DNA from: Phallusia fumigata
Lineage: Eukaryota; Chordata; Ascidiacea; Phlebobranchia; Ascidiidae
NCBI GenBank assembly: GCA_008931825.1
Contig: QXVZ01007177.1
Span: 1-30,099 of the forward strand
Length of the DNA stretch: 30,099 nt
Direction of reading: 5' to 3'
The position numbers and the translations under genes were made by a program. Positions 11,686 to 22,100 of this stretch are shown here, piece after piece. The notes under the pieces are model-generated. The model did no database searches and was not told the origin of the DNA. It saw only the letters and a list, made by a program, of their open reading frames with translations. Numbering within the stretch: the stretch's first letter is position 1; every line of letters starts with the position of its first letter.

Positions 11686-13451
11686 ATGAGTCTTTGGCCT
11701 CGTGTTGTTTTGTTGGGCGATTCAATAACGCAATACTCGTTGGACCCCAACGGCTGGGGCACCTACGTTGCGCAACAAGTTCAAAGACAATGTGATGTAA
11801 TAAACCGTGGATTTTCCGGCTACAACACGGATCACGTGGTCCAGCTGATGTCTAAAATAATTGACGAAAAGTTACTCCAGGTTGGTGAATGTCTTTTCTG
11901 TCATTGTGGCTAAAGCGCCTGTCCTACTGCCCAACCAGTTCAGAATTTCGCCCTTAAAATAAGCAAATAAGCTTGGTAATATACAAATGGAAACCTTTTT
12001 TTTGCAAATGAAAAATGACATTTTTGCCTTGAATTCTATTGTAGCCTAACCCAACCACTTGATTTTTTTTGCAAGAAATGCTTTTTTAATACTTGTATCA
12101 TGGTATTAAGTGATGGAAATCGAAACTTACATAAATTAGCACACACATAAATTATGTTTTTTCTAGTTAATGTTGGTTTTGTTTGCTTTTTAGAATGTGG
12201 TATTTGTCACCATATTTTTTGGTGCCAATGACTCTGTTCTTTCGGACTGTTACTCAAATCAACATGTTCCGGTGGATCGCTATCAAAGCAACTTGTTGAA
12301 AATTGTGGAACATTTTGTGTCACACGGAATCACATCAGACAAAATCATTCTGATTGCACCTCCACCTGTAGATGCAGAGGTTACAAAACTTATTGACATA
12401 AACAGTTATACATCACTATTTATTTTATTGTACCAAAAAACAATCAGTAAGCCAATTAATTGGTACCACTTATATATTTCCTAAGGCTTACCCCCTAATC
12501 TAAGTCCCCATCATATAATACAACTTAATAATAGTATAGTCATGAATCTGTCGACCTTTATCCACCAGTTATGCCACCACTTTATTGGTAGATTGTGCCT
12601 TTAAGATATTTTTGTGTTTTAATTGCTGTTCTTTCATTTTTGGTAATCAAGAAAATAATTTATCTTAGTTGCCGAAGGTGGGTAAAATATATATTCAAAA
12701 CCAAAAGATGAAATACTATTGGTGGAAAAATTGGTTACTCAGTTGTATGTATTGTTATGAGCAAAACAACCCAGATAAAATTGTACAGTTTTTTTGTTCT
12801 AAACATCATACATTGCATACAGATGCGAGCTAAAGATTTGGATACCCACTTTGGTGTTGTTCTTGACCGTAGAAATGAAACAACAATTGAATATGCAAAG
12901 GCGTGTGTTAAGGTATGAACCATGCTCCAGTAAACATTGGATGATAGTTCATGAGCACCCAATTTTTAAAGGGTAAAAAGTGTATAGAGGGCAAATACAG
13001 AACGTTGGGTTGTCAATTTTTGTTTAACAGATTTTTTACACATGTTAAATGTGAAAAAAAACACTTCGATTAGCTATTAAACATAGTTTTTGCAGTAGGT
13101 TTAGGCACTTAGGTTATTTGAGGAAATCTGTAACTGTAAAAATATAACATGAAAAAAATGTTTTCCAAATATATGTGCTGTTCCAATCTTAAATAACATA
13201 GTTCATTGCAAAAACCGACTGGCTTCATCTTATTTCCCACTTAGGTGGCCAACAGCAAAAAATGCAGAGTGATTGATTTATTCACACTGATGATCAACAA
13301 ACACCTTCCCACATACTTGAAGGATGGTCTGCACTTCTCAGATGAGGGGAACTCCCTTTTGGCGAGTGAGTTGTCACCCCATGTTGAAGAACTCACCAAG
13401 GGGTTGAAAATGAACTTTCCAGATTGGAAGGAGTTGTGTGGAGTGGAGTAG
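11686..13451 (+). CDS. IAH1: Isoamyl acetate-hydrolysing esterase homologue, copy C (SGNH hydrolase)
   Basis: Exons 11686-11880, 12194-12379, 12823-12912 and 13245-13451 have the same phases and lengths as copy B (225 residues). The catalytic blocks are intact: GDS Ser13, Gly42, GAND Asn77, and DGLH Asp184/His187. Exon 1 and exon 3 match copy B exactly by eye. Exon 2 differs at a few residues (SDCYSNQHVPV for SGCYSNQHVSV; HFVSHGI for HFESLGI). Exon 4 has LKMNF for LEMNF. Intron 2 and intron 3 have the same lengths as in copy B (443 and 332 bp), while intron 1 is 313 versus 299 bp. It is probably a functional recent duplicate. Confidence 0.9.
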
Positions 13452-13851
13452 GCTGCCTTGGATGACGGTCAACATAAAATGACTCTGTTGTAGGCTAATT
13501 ATTTTTATAATTGCAGAATATAAATTGTTTTGTTTTTTTTAGGCATCAATTTTAAGACAAAAAATTTAATGGAGGCATGCAAAATATGTTTTTCTATAAG
13601 TGATGGTCGATATGTGTTCATGAAGCTTTACTAAAACCATGTTGTCTTGAGATCAAAATTTATTTTATTTGGGAAGTATGGCCGAAATCATATGTAGCTA
13701 TGCGTTTTCTTGCTTGTTTAAACATGTAATGCTCTGCTGTGGTGATCTTTCTTACAATTTATTTGTTAACCATTTTCAGTATTACAATCATTCAAATAGT
13801 TCATTCATTCCAAACCGTATTTTTTGCATTAGAAAATCATGACAAAACCGC

Positions 13852-13857
13852 AATAAA
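13852..13857 (+). terminator. Candidate polyadenylation signal for IAH1 copy C
   Basis: AATAAA lies about 400 nt after the stop codon of copy C and is followed by T-rich sequence ('caatttttgacat'). It is the first canonical signal I see downstream. Usage is not shown. Confidence 0.4.
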
Positions 13858-14115
13858 GCAAATTTTTAGACAATTTTTTGACATATTGTTCGATCAGACG
13901 ATTTAGGCAATTTTTGTGTTACGCCACAGCTAAAAAGTGATCATGCTCTGATGTAATGCCAGGTTTTATCCATCAACGATCTTCTATGACAACAACATTC
14001 TTATTACTCATGTTGTTATGACATCTGACCTTATTCACGTATCGGGTTGAGCTGTTTGTCTTAGTGCTACGTCATCACCCTTATCGTCATCACAGAGTTG
14101 ATTAATTTGCTTATT

Positions 14116-14373
14116 TTATTTTTATCCTCGGTGAGCGGAACAACACCTGGATGAGTTATGCTTTTAATGAGTCCACCGTGGATCTTATTACAGTTTCGTC
14201 GTGTCATTTTTGATTAGATTTTTAGATCTTTGAAGTTATTTAGTGACTTCAATTTGGTTTAATGTTGGAGCAATAACGCTCAGGCTTCTTGCTTAGAGAA
14301 ACACAAGCGACCAAGACAAGATTTGTACCCACAACCTTGCGAGCAACAGGCAGTCGCGAGTTTTGGCATCGAG
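14116..14373 (-). repeat. tRNA-derived SINE family 1 (copy iii, reverse)
   Basis: Read on the minus strand it gives 'gcgactgcctgttgctcgc', 'aaggttgtgggtacaaatct' (degenerate B-box), 'cttggtcgcttgtgtttct', then the body 'ggtggactcatt' and the end 'ccgctcaccgaggataaaaa'. It is closest to the copy at 17191, which ends in the same 'ttccgctcaccgaggataaa'. Confidence 0.6.
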
Positions 14374-14935
14374 GGGTATAAAGTTACATAGACATTAAAT
14401 TGGAATTTGTATGGAATTAATGGACATTCAAGTCACCGCAACACACATACTACTGCTCTTTTCTCCCTTCTTTATTATCCAATCTTACTTTTAAACAGCC
14501 GATGTCATTTGTGACACACTGTGCATATTTTTTCAACTTGGAACGGAAAGCAGATCATGATTTAAGTTTTTTTAAATAATTTATAGCATTTACCCGTTGA
14601 GTAACGAATATTCAGGAATCTGGAAGACCTAAAAATCGTCCTGGTGGTTTGAAATGTCTGTTTCTATTAAAAATAAATTTCTTTGAAACTCTCCAAAACA
14701 CAGAAATGTAGCTTAAAAAATATGGAGTATTCGCTGAAAGTGGTTGGTATGTTGTGGCGAAGAACAAAAAGTTAACTGAGTGAGTTTAAATTTGTTAATT
14801 GCAAAACTTTAAAAAGGTTGCAATAACCACCATCTCTCGAATGACACGTGGAGCATCAAAGCTCCTCAAACAGAAACAAATAGCGAAACGTAAACATTGC
14901 GTCACGTCCGTACACAGACTCTGTTGTTGGAAGGA

Positions 14936-15160
14936 AGTCTTCAAATGTAACGCCCCATATTATTAGTTTTTGTTACATTGCATATGACACACCGCAGTTT
15001 TACAATGGTTTTTATCCAGTTGATTATAGATTATCCAAAATTCAGCACTGCTGTTAGACAGAAACAAAATTCAACACTAGATATAGTCTTCAGATCTAAC
15101 GCCTTAATATTAGTTTTTATTACATTGCAAAAAAACACGACAGTTTACGATCGTTTTTGT
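14936..15160 (+). repeat. Diverged local tandem duplication, period ~148 bp
   Basis: 'agtcttcaaatgtaacgcc' at 14936 recurs as 'agtcttcagatctaacgcc' at 15084. Both are followed by 'attagtttttrttacattgca' and a 'cgacagttt/cgcagtttta' stretch. A further echo of 'gaaacaaaattcaacactag' (15061) appears near 15275. Function unknown. Confidence 0.55.
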
Positions 15161-15911
15161 CGAGCTTTCAGAAATTTCGCACCGCAGCTGACAGTTTGAT
15201 GAGGGGAAGTTGTAAGACTCGACAACCAGTTATGTTCAGGGCGACACCCATATGCGTTGGATGTATTAGTACGAAACGCAAAGTTGAACACTAGATATTT
15301 ATCTGAATTGAGATAAGTGCTAAAGAAATTTTCAAGGTTTGGTGAAAGTTTAAAAATAACGAAGCAAGGCGATCTATAGGCAATTTAGTCTATAAATATC
15401 CTAATTTGCCGCGGCCAAATGTGCTAATTTAAGTTTGAACGCAATAGATATATTTCCACAAAAGTAATTCGGTAGTGCGCCTTTTAGACCAACTAAACTA
15501 TTACGCCGCATTGCAACCTTTCGACAGCACAAATTGTGGTCGTTTTTGGCTTAACTGCGCTTTTCTATAGACCGGATATGAAACTCTATTGCTTGTGGAA
15601 AACCAATTAGTCTCCTGTGCTACCACAACAGGAATTTTCAGTTTCAATTACAAAACAGTACGACTTCGACTGCAAACATTTTGTCAAATAGCCTATAGTG
15701 GGATACAGATATGCTCATAGCAAATAACAGTTTAGTTTAAAAACCATACAAAATCTACATAACATGTGAGTCAGAGTGGGATGGTAAAGTCAATTATAAA
15801 ATCAGTAATGGCAGGATCACCAATCAGCAGGCATTTTGTTACTAGACAAACTTTTCCAGATGTTTCACTGCTAAAGGCTGAAATTAAGCTACAGACATTC
15901 GAGAAAGCAAA

Positions 15912-17825
15912 ATGAATCGAATGACAGTTTGTTTAAGAAGCTGTGTAACTTTGAATTCAAACTTCTGCCGCCGGATGAGCGTCCGACCGCTTAGCGCTCG
16001 TGGCGAAATGGCAGATTGGCCGAAGATCATGTTGCTAGGCGACTCACACACCCAACGTTCGTCTACTGAGGGTGGTTGGGGATCTCGACTCGCCGATTCG
16101 CTGCAGCGAAAATGTGACGTCCTTAATCGAGGTTTTAACGGATACACGACAAGGAGTGCTCTGCGATTTAAATCGTGTATATTCCACAGTTCAATAACTT
16201 CCGTAAGTATGAACGATGGTAGTGTCTGTAAATTGTAGTGTATGATGTACACCTGCCGTATGCCTTTCCAGTTAGGGAGATTTGTCAAAATATGCAATTG
16301 TTAGAGACATTAAACCAATGTGTTGTTATAGCAAGTTTAAGGGTACATAACCTACGAACGACCCACCGAAATATTACCATGCCCCCGAAATATTACCAAC
16401 TTAGAAAGAAAAAGTTATCAAATAGTAAAAAACGGCTGGCAAAAAATTTTGTTTTGTATTTATACTTTCAGAACATCACTGCGGCAGTTTTATTTTTCGG
16501 AAGCAATGACTCAGCACTTCCCGGCGCTTACAACCACGGTCATGTCCCGTTAGACGAATACGAATCCAACCTATCCGCGCTTGTACAACAATTTACCAAG
16601 TGCGGATTATCAGAAGAACAAATTATAATGGTTACTCCGCCGCCAGCAGATGTCAAGGTAGCCTAAATTTACATGTATAAAGGCAATACACATTTAGTAT
16701 CTGTGGATTTGCTAAAAATGTGACTGAATATACATATTTCGTGTACCCACACTGACAGGTTTTGTATGTATTTCAGGCTGTCTCCCTCATACTTCGAGCA
16801 TTTGTCCAGAAATCTGTTAAAGGTTTAAATATAAAAAAAAACTCGGAACATTCACATCAATAAGTGTTGCAGGTGATCATTTGTCCGTAACAGGTCAATT
16901 AAAGACTTTTTACACACCTGCACATAAAAAATCTCTTACGCAAGCATTACTGCAAGGCCATTCGGCTTGTTTAAGATTTTGTGTAAAAACAGATCGACAG
17001 TCTGCAGTTTTTGTTTTATCGATATTTTTTTGTTTTACTTACTCGATGACAGACATGGTTTATCGAAAAGGAGCTACAGGGATACGGAAGTGACGAAGAT
17101 CGAAAGAATTCCATCACTGCGGAATATGCTGTGGTCTGCAAAAAGGTTACATAAAGTTTTGACTGACAAAATTCGATAACTCACACACATGTGTGATCGA
17201 GTGGTTTGCGCGACTGCCTTGTGCTCAATGTTGTGGGTTCTAATCCCATCTCGGTCGTTTGTGTTTACTTGAGCAAGAAACTTATGCTGCATTCTCTTAA
17301 TAATGTTGACCTAACTTCAAGTCACCAACTGAAATAAATCGAGAAAATAAAATAAAAAAACATCCAACGGAAATGCAATGAGGTAGGTATAGCTCACGGT
17401 GGACTCGTTGCGAATTGTTCCGCTCACCGAGGATAAATACAAAACACACAAACATAGTCTCGAAACACTGATATCTGCTGTCTGTTACGTGTTAACGAGG
17501 TAGTTTTTATAAAAAATACTTGCAGTATTTATTTCTTTGTTTTTCCTTTAGAAGGGATTAATTTGCGCAGTTTTCCTTTAAATAAATCGGAAGCTAAATT
17601 TCATGATGCAAGTAACTTGTTAAGGTGGCGAAACAGCATGGCTGTAGACTCATCAACTTGTGGGACATGATCAACAATCGCCAGGACATTTCCATCTACT
17701 TTAGTGACGGACTTCATCTTTCTAAACTCGGCAACCAAGTCCTCTATGACGCTTTGGCGCCGCACGTGGCCGAACTGACAGCTCACGTGCCAGATAAATT
17801 GCCCGATTGGAGGTCTCTGGATTAA
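15912..17825 (+). CDS. IAH1: Isoamyl acetate-hydrolysing esterase homologue, divergent copy D with N-terminal extension
   Basis: Exons 15912-16202, 16472-16657, 17053-17145 and 17625-17825; all phase 0, 256 residues. SGNH blocks are intact: nucleophile Ser45 in LLGDSHTQ, Gly74 in NRGFNGYTT, Asn109 in FFGSNDSALPG, Asp218/His221 in SDGLHLS. Exon 3 starts TWFIEKEL, which fits the Trp-containing segment after the PPP motif in vertebrate IAH1. Copies B/C lack it. The first 32 residues are rich in Arg, Ser and hydroxylated residues with no acid before Glu32, which resembles a mitochondrial targeting peptide. An internal ATG at 16008 would give a protein starting like the other copies. Exon placement is the same as B/C, so D is an older paralogue of the array. 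Intron 3 carries a SINE. Confidence 0.88.
17191..17446 (+). repeat. tRNA-derived SINE family 1 (copy iv)
   Basis: The best-preserved copy. It has A-box-like 'tgatcgagtgg' and B-box-like 'gggttctaatccc', then 'tctcggtcgtttgtgttta', the body 'catccaacggaaatgcaatg', 'ggtggactcgttgcga', and the end 'ttccgctcaccgaggataaa'. It is inserted in intron 3 of IAH1 copy D, in sense orientation. Confidence 0.7.
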
Positions 17826-17976
17826 GAAACAATGTTCTTGTTTGAAGCAGGAAAACATGTTATACCACAACTTACACTTACCTTCTCGGCAAAGCTTTCA
17901 ATGTATGCAAAGCACACCGTTCTCTTTCACGGGCAAAAGAGATGGAGAACAAAATATCCAGAACGCTCGTTTATAC

Positions 17977-18001
17977 TTGAGTTGAGTTGAGTTGAGTTGA
18001 G
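17977..18001 (+). repeat. (TTGAG)5 microsatellite
   Basis: Five perfect TTGAG units in a row, followed by 'tttatttcgctcggggaaag'. Pentanucleotide runs of this kind can mark the 3' end of a mobile element, but no element body was recognised here. Confidence 0.9.
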
Positions 18002-18349
18002 TTTATTTCGCTCGGGGAAAGAAATAATAGCGACCCAATTTCACCAAAAACAATCACCAATTAAGCCGGAAATACTTCCGTTACACCAATTAGCAACTAT
18101 TTTTATCTGTATTTTGTTTAACGCATGTTACTCGACTGTTTGCCTTCTCTCTTAAGTAGTTGAGCGATACTTTTTTGACTTTTTTTTTATTGTACACAAG
18201 TTATTCGCCTTGGGCCCGTTAATAAGATGGTTGAATGGTTGGTACAAACACCTTGCATCGCAAAGCTGTTGGTTTGGAACTGTTTTTAAAACCGCAATTT
18301 GGACTCGCCTATGGTAAAAGCGAAACGAGTTGCACCAAATACCCGTTGA

Positions 18350-18862
18350 TCAACTTAAAAAAAACATAAATAAACCGACGAAATCTTTCAAACAGCCGCA
18401 TTTTTTCAACCAACGCCAAAATCGAGCAATATATGTTTCTGAACTACCTAACGAATGAACATGAAGAAATAAGCATAAAAAATGTTTGCCAACGACTTGC
18501 AGAACTGGTGTACTGTGATACATAAATAAACTTTGTTTAGCCGTAAAACACTGGGCCTCGTTTCTGTATCGTTGTTGCAACAGAGGGAAGATACAGCAGG
18601 ACCGCGACGAAAAAAACTCTAATAATGTACCAACAGGATGTTGGTTACATTTTGTTGCACCCCAGGGCCGCCTGAGCCATCGTCTACGACCGTGTTTCAC
18701 AAACTGAGCGTCGTTTCTTTTTTCAAGGACGTCGCAAAATAATTCCGTTTCGTAGCCTTTTGTTTTTGTATCAATAAACACAACCTTGATGAGCAGCGTC
18801 TTTGCTAACTTCTTGTCGCTGGTGCGTCGAATGACCAACCAACTTTTCCAAACGCTTCGCAT
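18350..18862 (-). other. Unrecognised 170-residue open frame (doubtful gene)
   Basis: The longest uninterrupted frame in the window, running from ATG at 18862 to a stop at 18350. It is rich in basic, Cys and aromatic residues (for example GRRRWLRRPW near the middle). It ends 23 bp from the promoter block of the ZP gene and would be divergently transcribed from it. I recognise no domain, signal peptide or clear membrane segment. It could be a chance frame, an exon of an unseen gene, or a degraded element. Confidence 0.2.
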
Positions 18863-18884
18863 CGAAAAATGTTTAGACTACGGT

Positions 18885-19104
18885 GTCGCTGTAATTACAA
18901 TGACTAATCGCCCCCGATTCGTTTCCGATTTTACGGTTTTCGCTCCTCGGTAAAACCGTGTATGCGTCATTGCATCGCACCCGAGATGGTTTATATTTAC
19001 GAAAGTGTCATCAGTAAAATGCTGGTTGGTGTGTTTTCTGTAACTGCTTTGTATTTCTATTCCCGTCGTGTAGGTTGATGTAGTGTCTGTCTGCCACATC
19101 AAGG
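18885..19104 (+). promoter_or_regulatory. Upstream block of ZP gene 1, shared with ZP gene 2
   Basis: The sequence is clearly alignable to 26582-26807, in front of the second ZP gene. Shared blocks are 'acaatgactaatcg', 'ttccgattt', 'accgtgtatgc' and 'gtgtctgccac' just before the ATG. Similarity starts abruptly at 'gctgtaat', which probably marks the left edge of the ZP duplication. It should hold the promoter and 5' UTR. Confidence 0.55.
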
Positions 19105-22100
19105 ATGTTATTGAAAGTAGTAAAATATCTGTTTTTACTTGGAACTTTAAAGCAACTCGTTCTACAAGGTAGGACCAAGTTTTAAATTTTATATTGACCG
19201 CTGGTAATAATAAAAAGTTGCCGTATTTCTTTCAAATTATAGTAAAGAGTGTAATTTTTTTTGGTACAAAAAATGTTTTTAAACGCTTTATGCCGACTAG
19301 CATATCACTGAGTTTTGAGTGTTTTTTCGCTACAGTTTTAGTGGTTTGTGGGAATACATTAATTAACCAACATGACAGTTTTGTTTCTACACAGAAGTGG
19401 ACGGAGCCTGTGGACGCTCAGATATAGCTGGTGTGAAGATCATTGACTACTTTTGTCGCCACATATATGGATTAATTACAGTGTCTTCCCCAGGAACTGT
19501 GACCTTCCTGCAAGGTGATTTGCTCAACGACATCTGTACGGTGGGTGAACCCAGGAATTGTAAAAATATGTTGCTGTTTTAATCCACTACATCGTCGCGT
19601 TAACCTGCCAAGGACGAAGAAAATCGAGTCGTATTCGCTGCTGTTGAAGTGCACCCGTACCGGCCCTAAATTATGACAACTGTTCAACCAAGATTTGTTA
19701 TTGCATCGATTCGCAAAGTGTTGAAGCTTAATTAGAAGATAGAAGCAAAATATTTTTTTACGTTCCAACAAATGTTGTCGTCATCGTTTCAAAACACCCC
19801 CAATGATGACAACAGCGTTTGATTTTGATGACAGCGCATGTGCTGGATGGCTTGTATAAGACTATTTAAAACGTTAGTTGTATACCAAAATTTTAAAGCT
19901 TAGATTGTTGGCCTATTTGTTGTCCATCACTACAAATCTTGGATGAGGCTAGGAGGCATTCTTTTATGTAGCTTTGATAGTTAAATGTATCACAATACCC
20001 AGTAAATATTATTGATCACTTCTTTCGTGATGTCTTTCTTTACAATCTGATTGTAGATCTACAGCGGNTTTAAAGCTTAGATTGTTGGCTTTTTTGTTGT
20101 CCATCACTACAAATCTTGGACGAGGCTAGGAGGCATTCTTTTATGCAGCTTTGATAGTTAAATGTATCACAATACCCAGTAAATATTATTGATCACTTCT
20201 TTCGTGATGTCTTTCTTTACAATCTGATTGTAGATCTACAGCGGCACTGACAACACTGGCGCGGTGCTTGGTTCTTTCACTGGAGATGGAAAGACAACAG
20301 GATTTGTGAATTTAATAGGAAGCCAATTCTTCTACGAATGCGTTTTATCCCAAGACCGTCAGCTTCCTGTGGTCGCATTTGAAGCAATACCAGGTAAGGA
20401 GGCGACAAGAAAATCGCACCCCGAAACTGGCGCCAAATTCGCTCATCGAACCAGAGGTTCTTAACGGAGGGGAATTCCCCATTGGAGGGGAATTTTGTGT
20501 TTGAATTGTTTTAAGTTTTAAATTAGCTCGTTTTTTATTAATTGTGCAAAATATAGCAAACGTTATATAATACCAATAATGTAGACACTTGTAACGAATA
20601 TTTGATATGAATTTTTTGTTTTTGTCTGGATATAGAACCAAACCTTTCTGCAAAGTGTGACTGTTTGGTTTAATCTGATTTTTGTTTGAACGCTTTCGCA
20701 CTTGGGCCCTCAGTAGGAAATCACTGAACCTATTTAAAGTTATGTGTCGAAAAAAGATCTCTTCCCAGGGTTCTAAATACTGTAGCTGTGCTACTGTCTC
20801 TATATTTTTGATGGGTAATTGGATGTTGGATATCAGTTGGATCTTGCTCTACGAGCCTTAACGCCAAGCGACCTTCCCACGACTATCACCAACCCTGGAG
20901 GTACCAGCGGTCCCCCAGAGATTGCAGCTTGCTTGTGGAGCATGACCAACCCGTCGCGGAGACTCTACACACTCGACATTACGCCTCTTCAGCTTGGTGC
21001 CTTTGCATATTTGATCGTAAGTAAAATTTAAGCATTAAAGTCGAAGGCAAACTTAACAATTTTCAGTCTGAGAGTCCCAATGTTTTAAGTGTTGCGGGCC
21101 ATTTTTTTACGAAGAAGGTCCTTTCGCGCCACAAGCGCTTTTAAAAATCAAATACCAATAAGTTTGTTTTCAATTCAAGCAGTGTTGCCAACTGGCTATG
21201 CATCTAAGTTATACAAATTTAAAAACTTGGTACATTTTTAAGGGGTTTGGTAAACAAATTTAGTGGGCCTATAACAGAAACAACTAGTATAATTTTAATA
21301 TATTTCAAAGGCAAATGATTGAGCCTATAACCAAAAATTCCAAAAATTGAAAAGACGTATTAGGCAGCCCTGGCAACATTAAACAGTAGATGGGAGTCGC
21401 AAACGACATCATATCACTTCAATCTATGGAAACTTAGCTGTAGCAATTCTAAATTTCATTTGCAAAATAGTTTTTTCAAATGTCAACCAACTTTTTCATT
21501 GACCGAAAATAAATCTCAAGTTCACAAGCATTGCTGGAGTCAAATTACTGGACCATGTTTAAAATCTGGTCAATTCATCTCGAGGGAATTAAAACTTGTC
21601 TTCCGTCTAAACCCTTAGATTATTGGTTAAATAGTTTGCTTTTAACTTTCCAGTAAACTTAAAAACAACATAGCAAAACGCAGGAAGTTAAATACAAAAT
21701 TTTTTTTTATTACAGTATTGGATCAAAATTGTGAACGGGATTAAGTCTTCGCAACCTTTTTTATACATTCACGCCCTTCTATTTTTTAGATAAAACCGAA
21801 AGACCCATCAAACGATGTATCCTACTTTGGTGATGTTGACTTTCGGACCATCACACAAGCTACATTGGAGTTCGAGGACACTGGTTTTGATATGTTGTAC
21901 GTCACGAACCCCAGCGGGTATTATTTCTCAGCTGATATTACAGGTTGTAGACATTTGCACTATCTGGTCATTTTCTTGCTTGAGTAGCGACATCGTATTT
22001 TCACAGACCATTCAACTTTTCAAAAGCAACTAAATAACAGAAATGTGCTATAGCATTCACCCTTGCAGCTTGGCTTAAGATCTTTTCTCTCTTTACCAGT

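Larger units (their letters stand above)
7026..13451 (+). repeat. Tandem duplication with ~3.1-kb units carrying IAH1 genes
   Basis: Exon 4 starts recur at 7026, 10114 and 13245, giving spacings of 3088 and 3131 bp. Each unit holds an exon 4, about 1.35 kb of downstream/promoter DNA, and exons 1-3 of the next gene. Left of 7026 and shortly after the stop codon at 13451, similarity to the unit is lost, so both edges of the array fall at the last exon. Confidence 0.9.
13452..15911. other. Intergenic region between IAH1 copies C and D
   Basis: No gene recognised in 2.5 kb. It holds a candidate polyadenylation signal for copy C, a reverse-oriented SINE at 14116-14373, and a diverged local tandem duplication at 14936-15160. 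The part nearest 15911 should contain the copy D promoter, but I see no clear core motif. Confidence 0.5.
17826..18884. other. Intergenic region after IAH1 copy D
   Basis: About 1 kb without a supported gene. It contains a TTGAG microsatellite at 17977-18001 and an unrecognised minus-strand open frame at 18350-18862, listed separately. No clear polyadenylation signal for copy D was seen close to its stop codon. Confidence 0.45.

Noticed and set aside
14978-15199. 73-codon open frame
   Set aside because: It spans a diverged local duplication and shows no recognisable protein features.
16769-16860. Possible extra exon of IAH1 copy D after 'tatttcag' near 16776
   Set aside because: Its translation resembles no part of IAH1, while 17053-17145 matches the expected exon 3 in phase and content.
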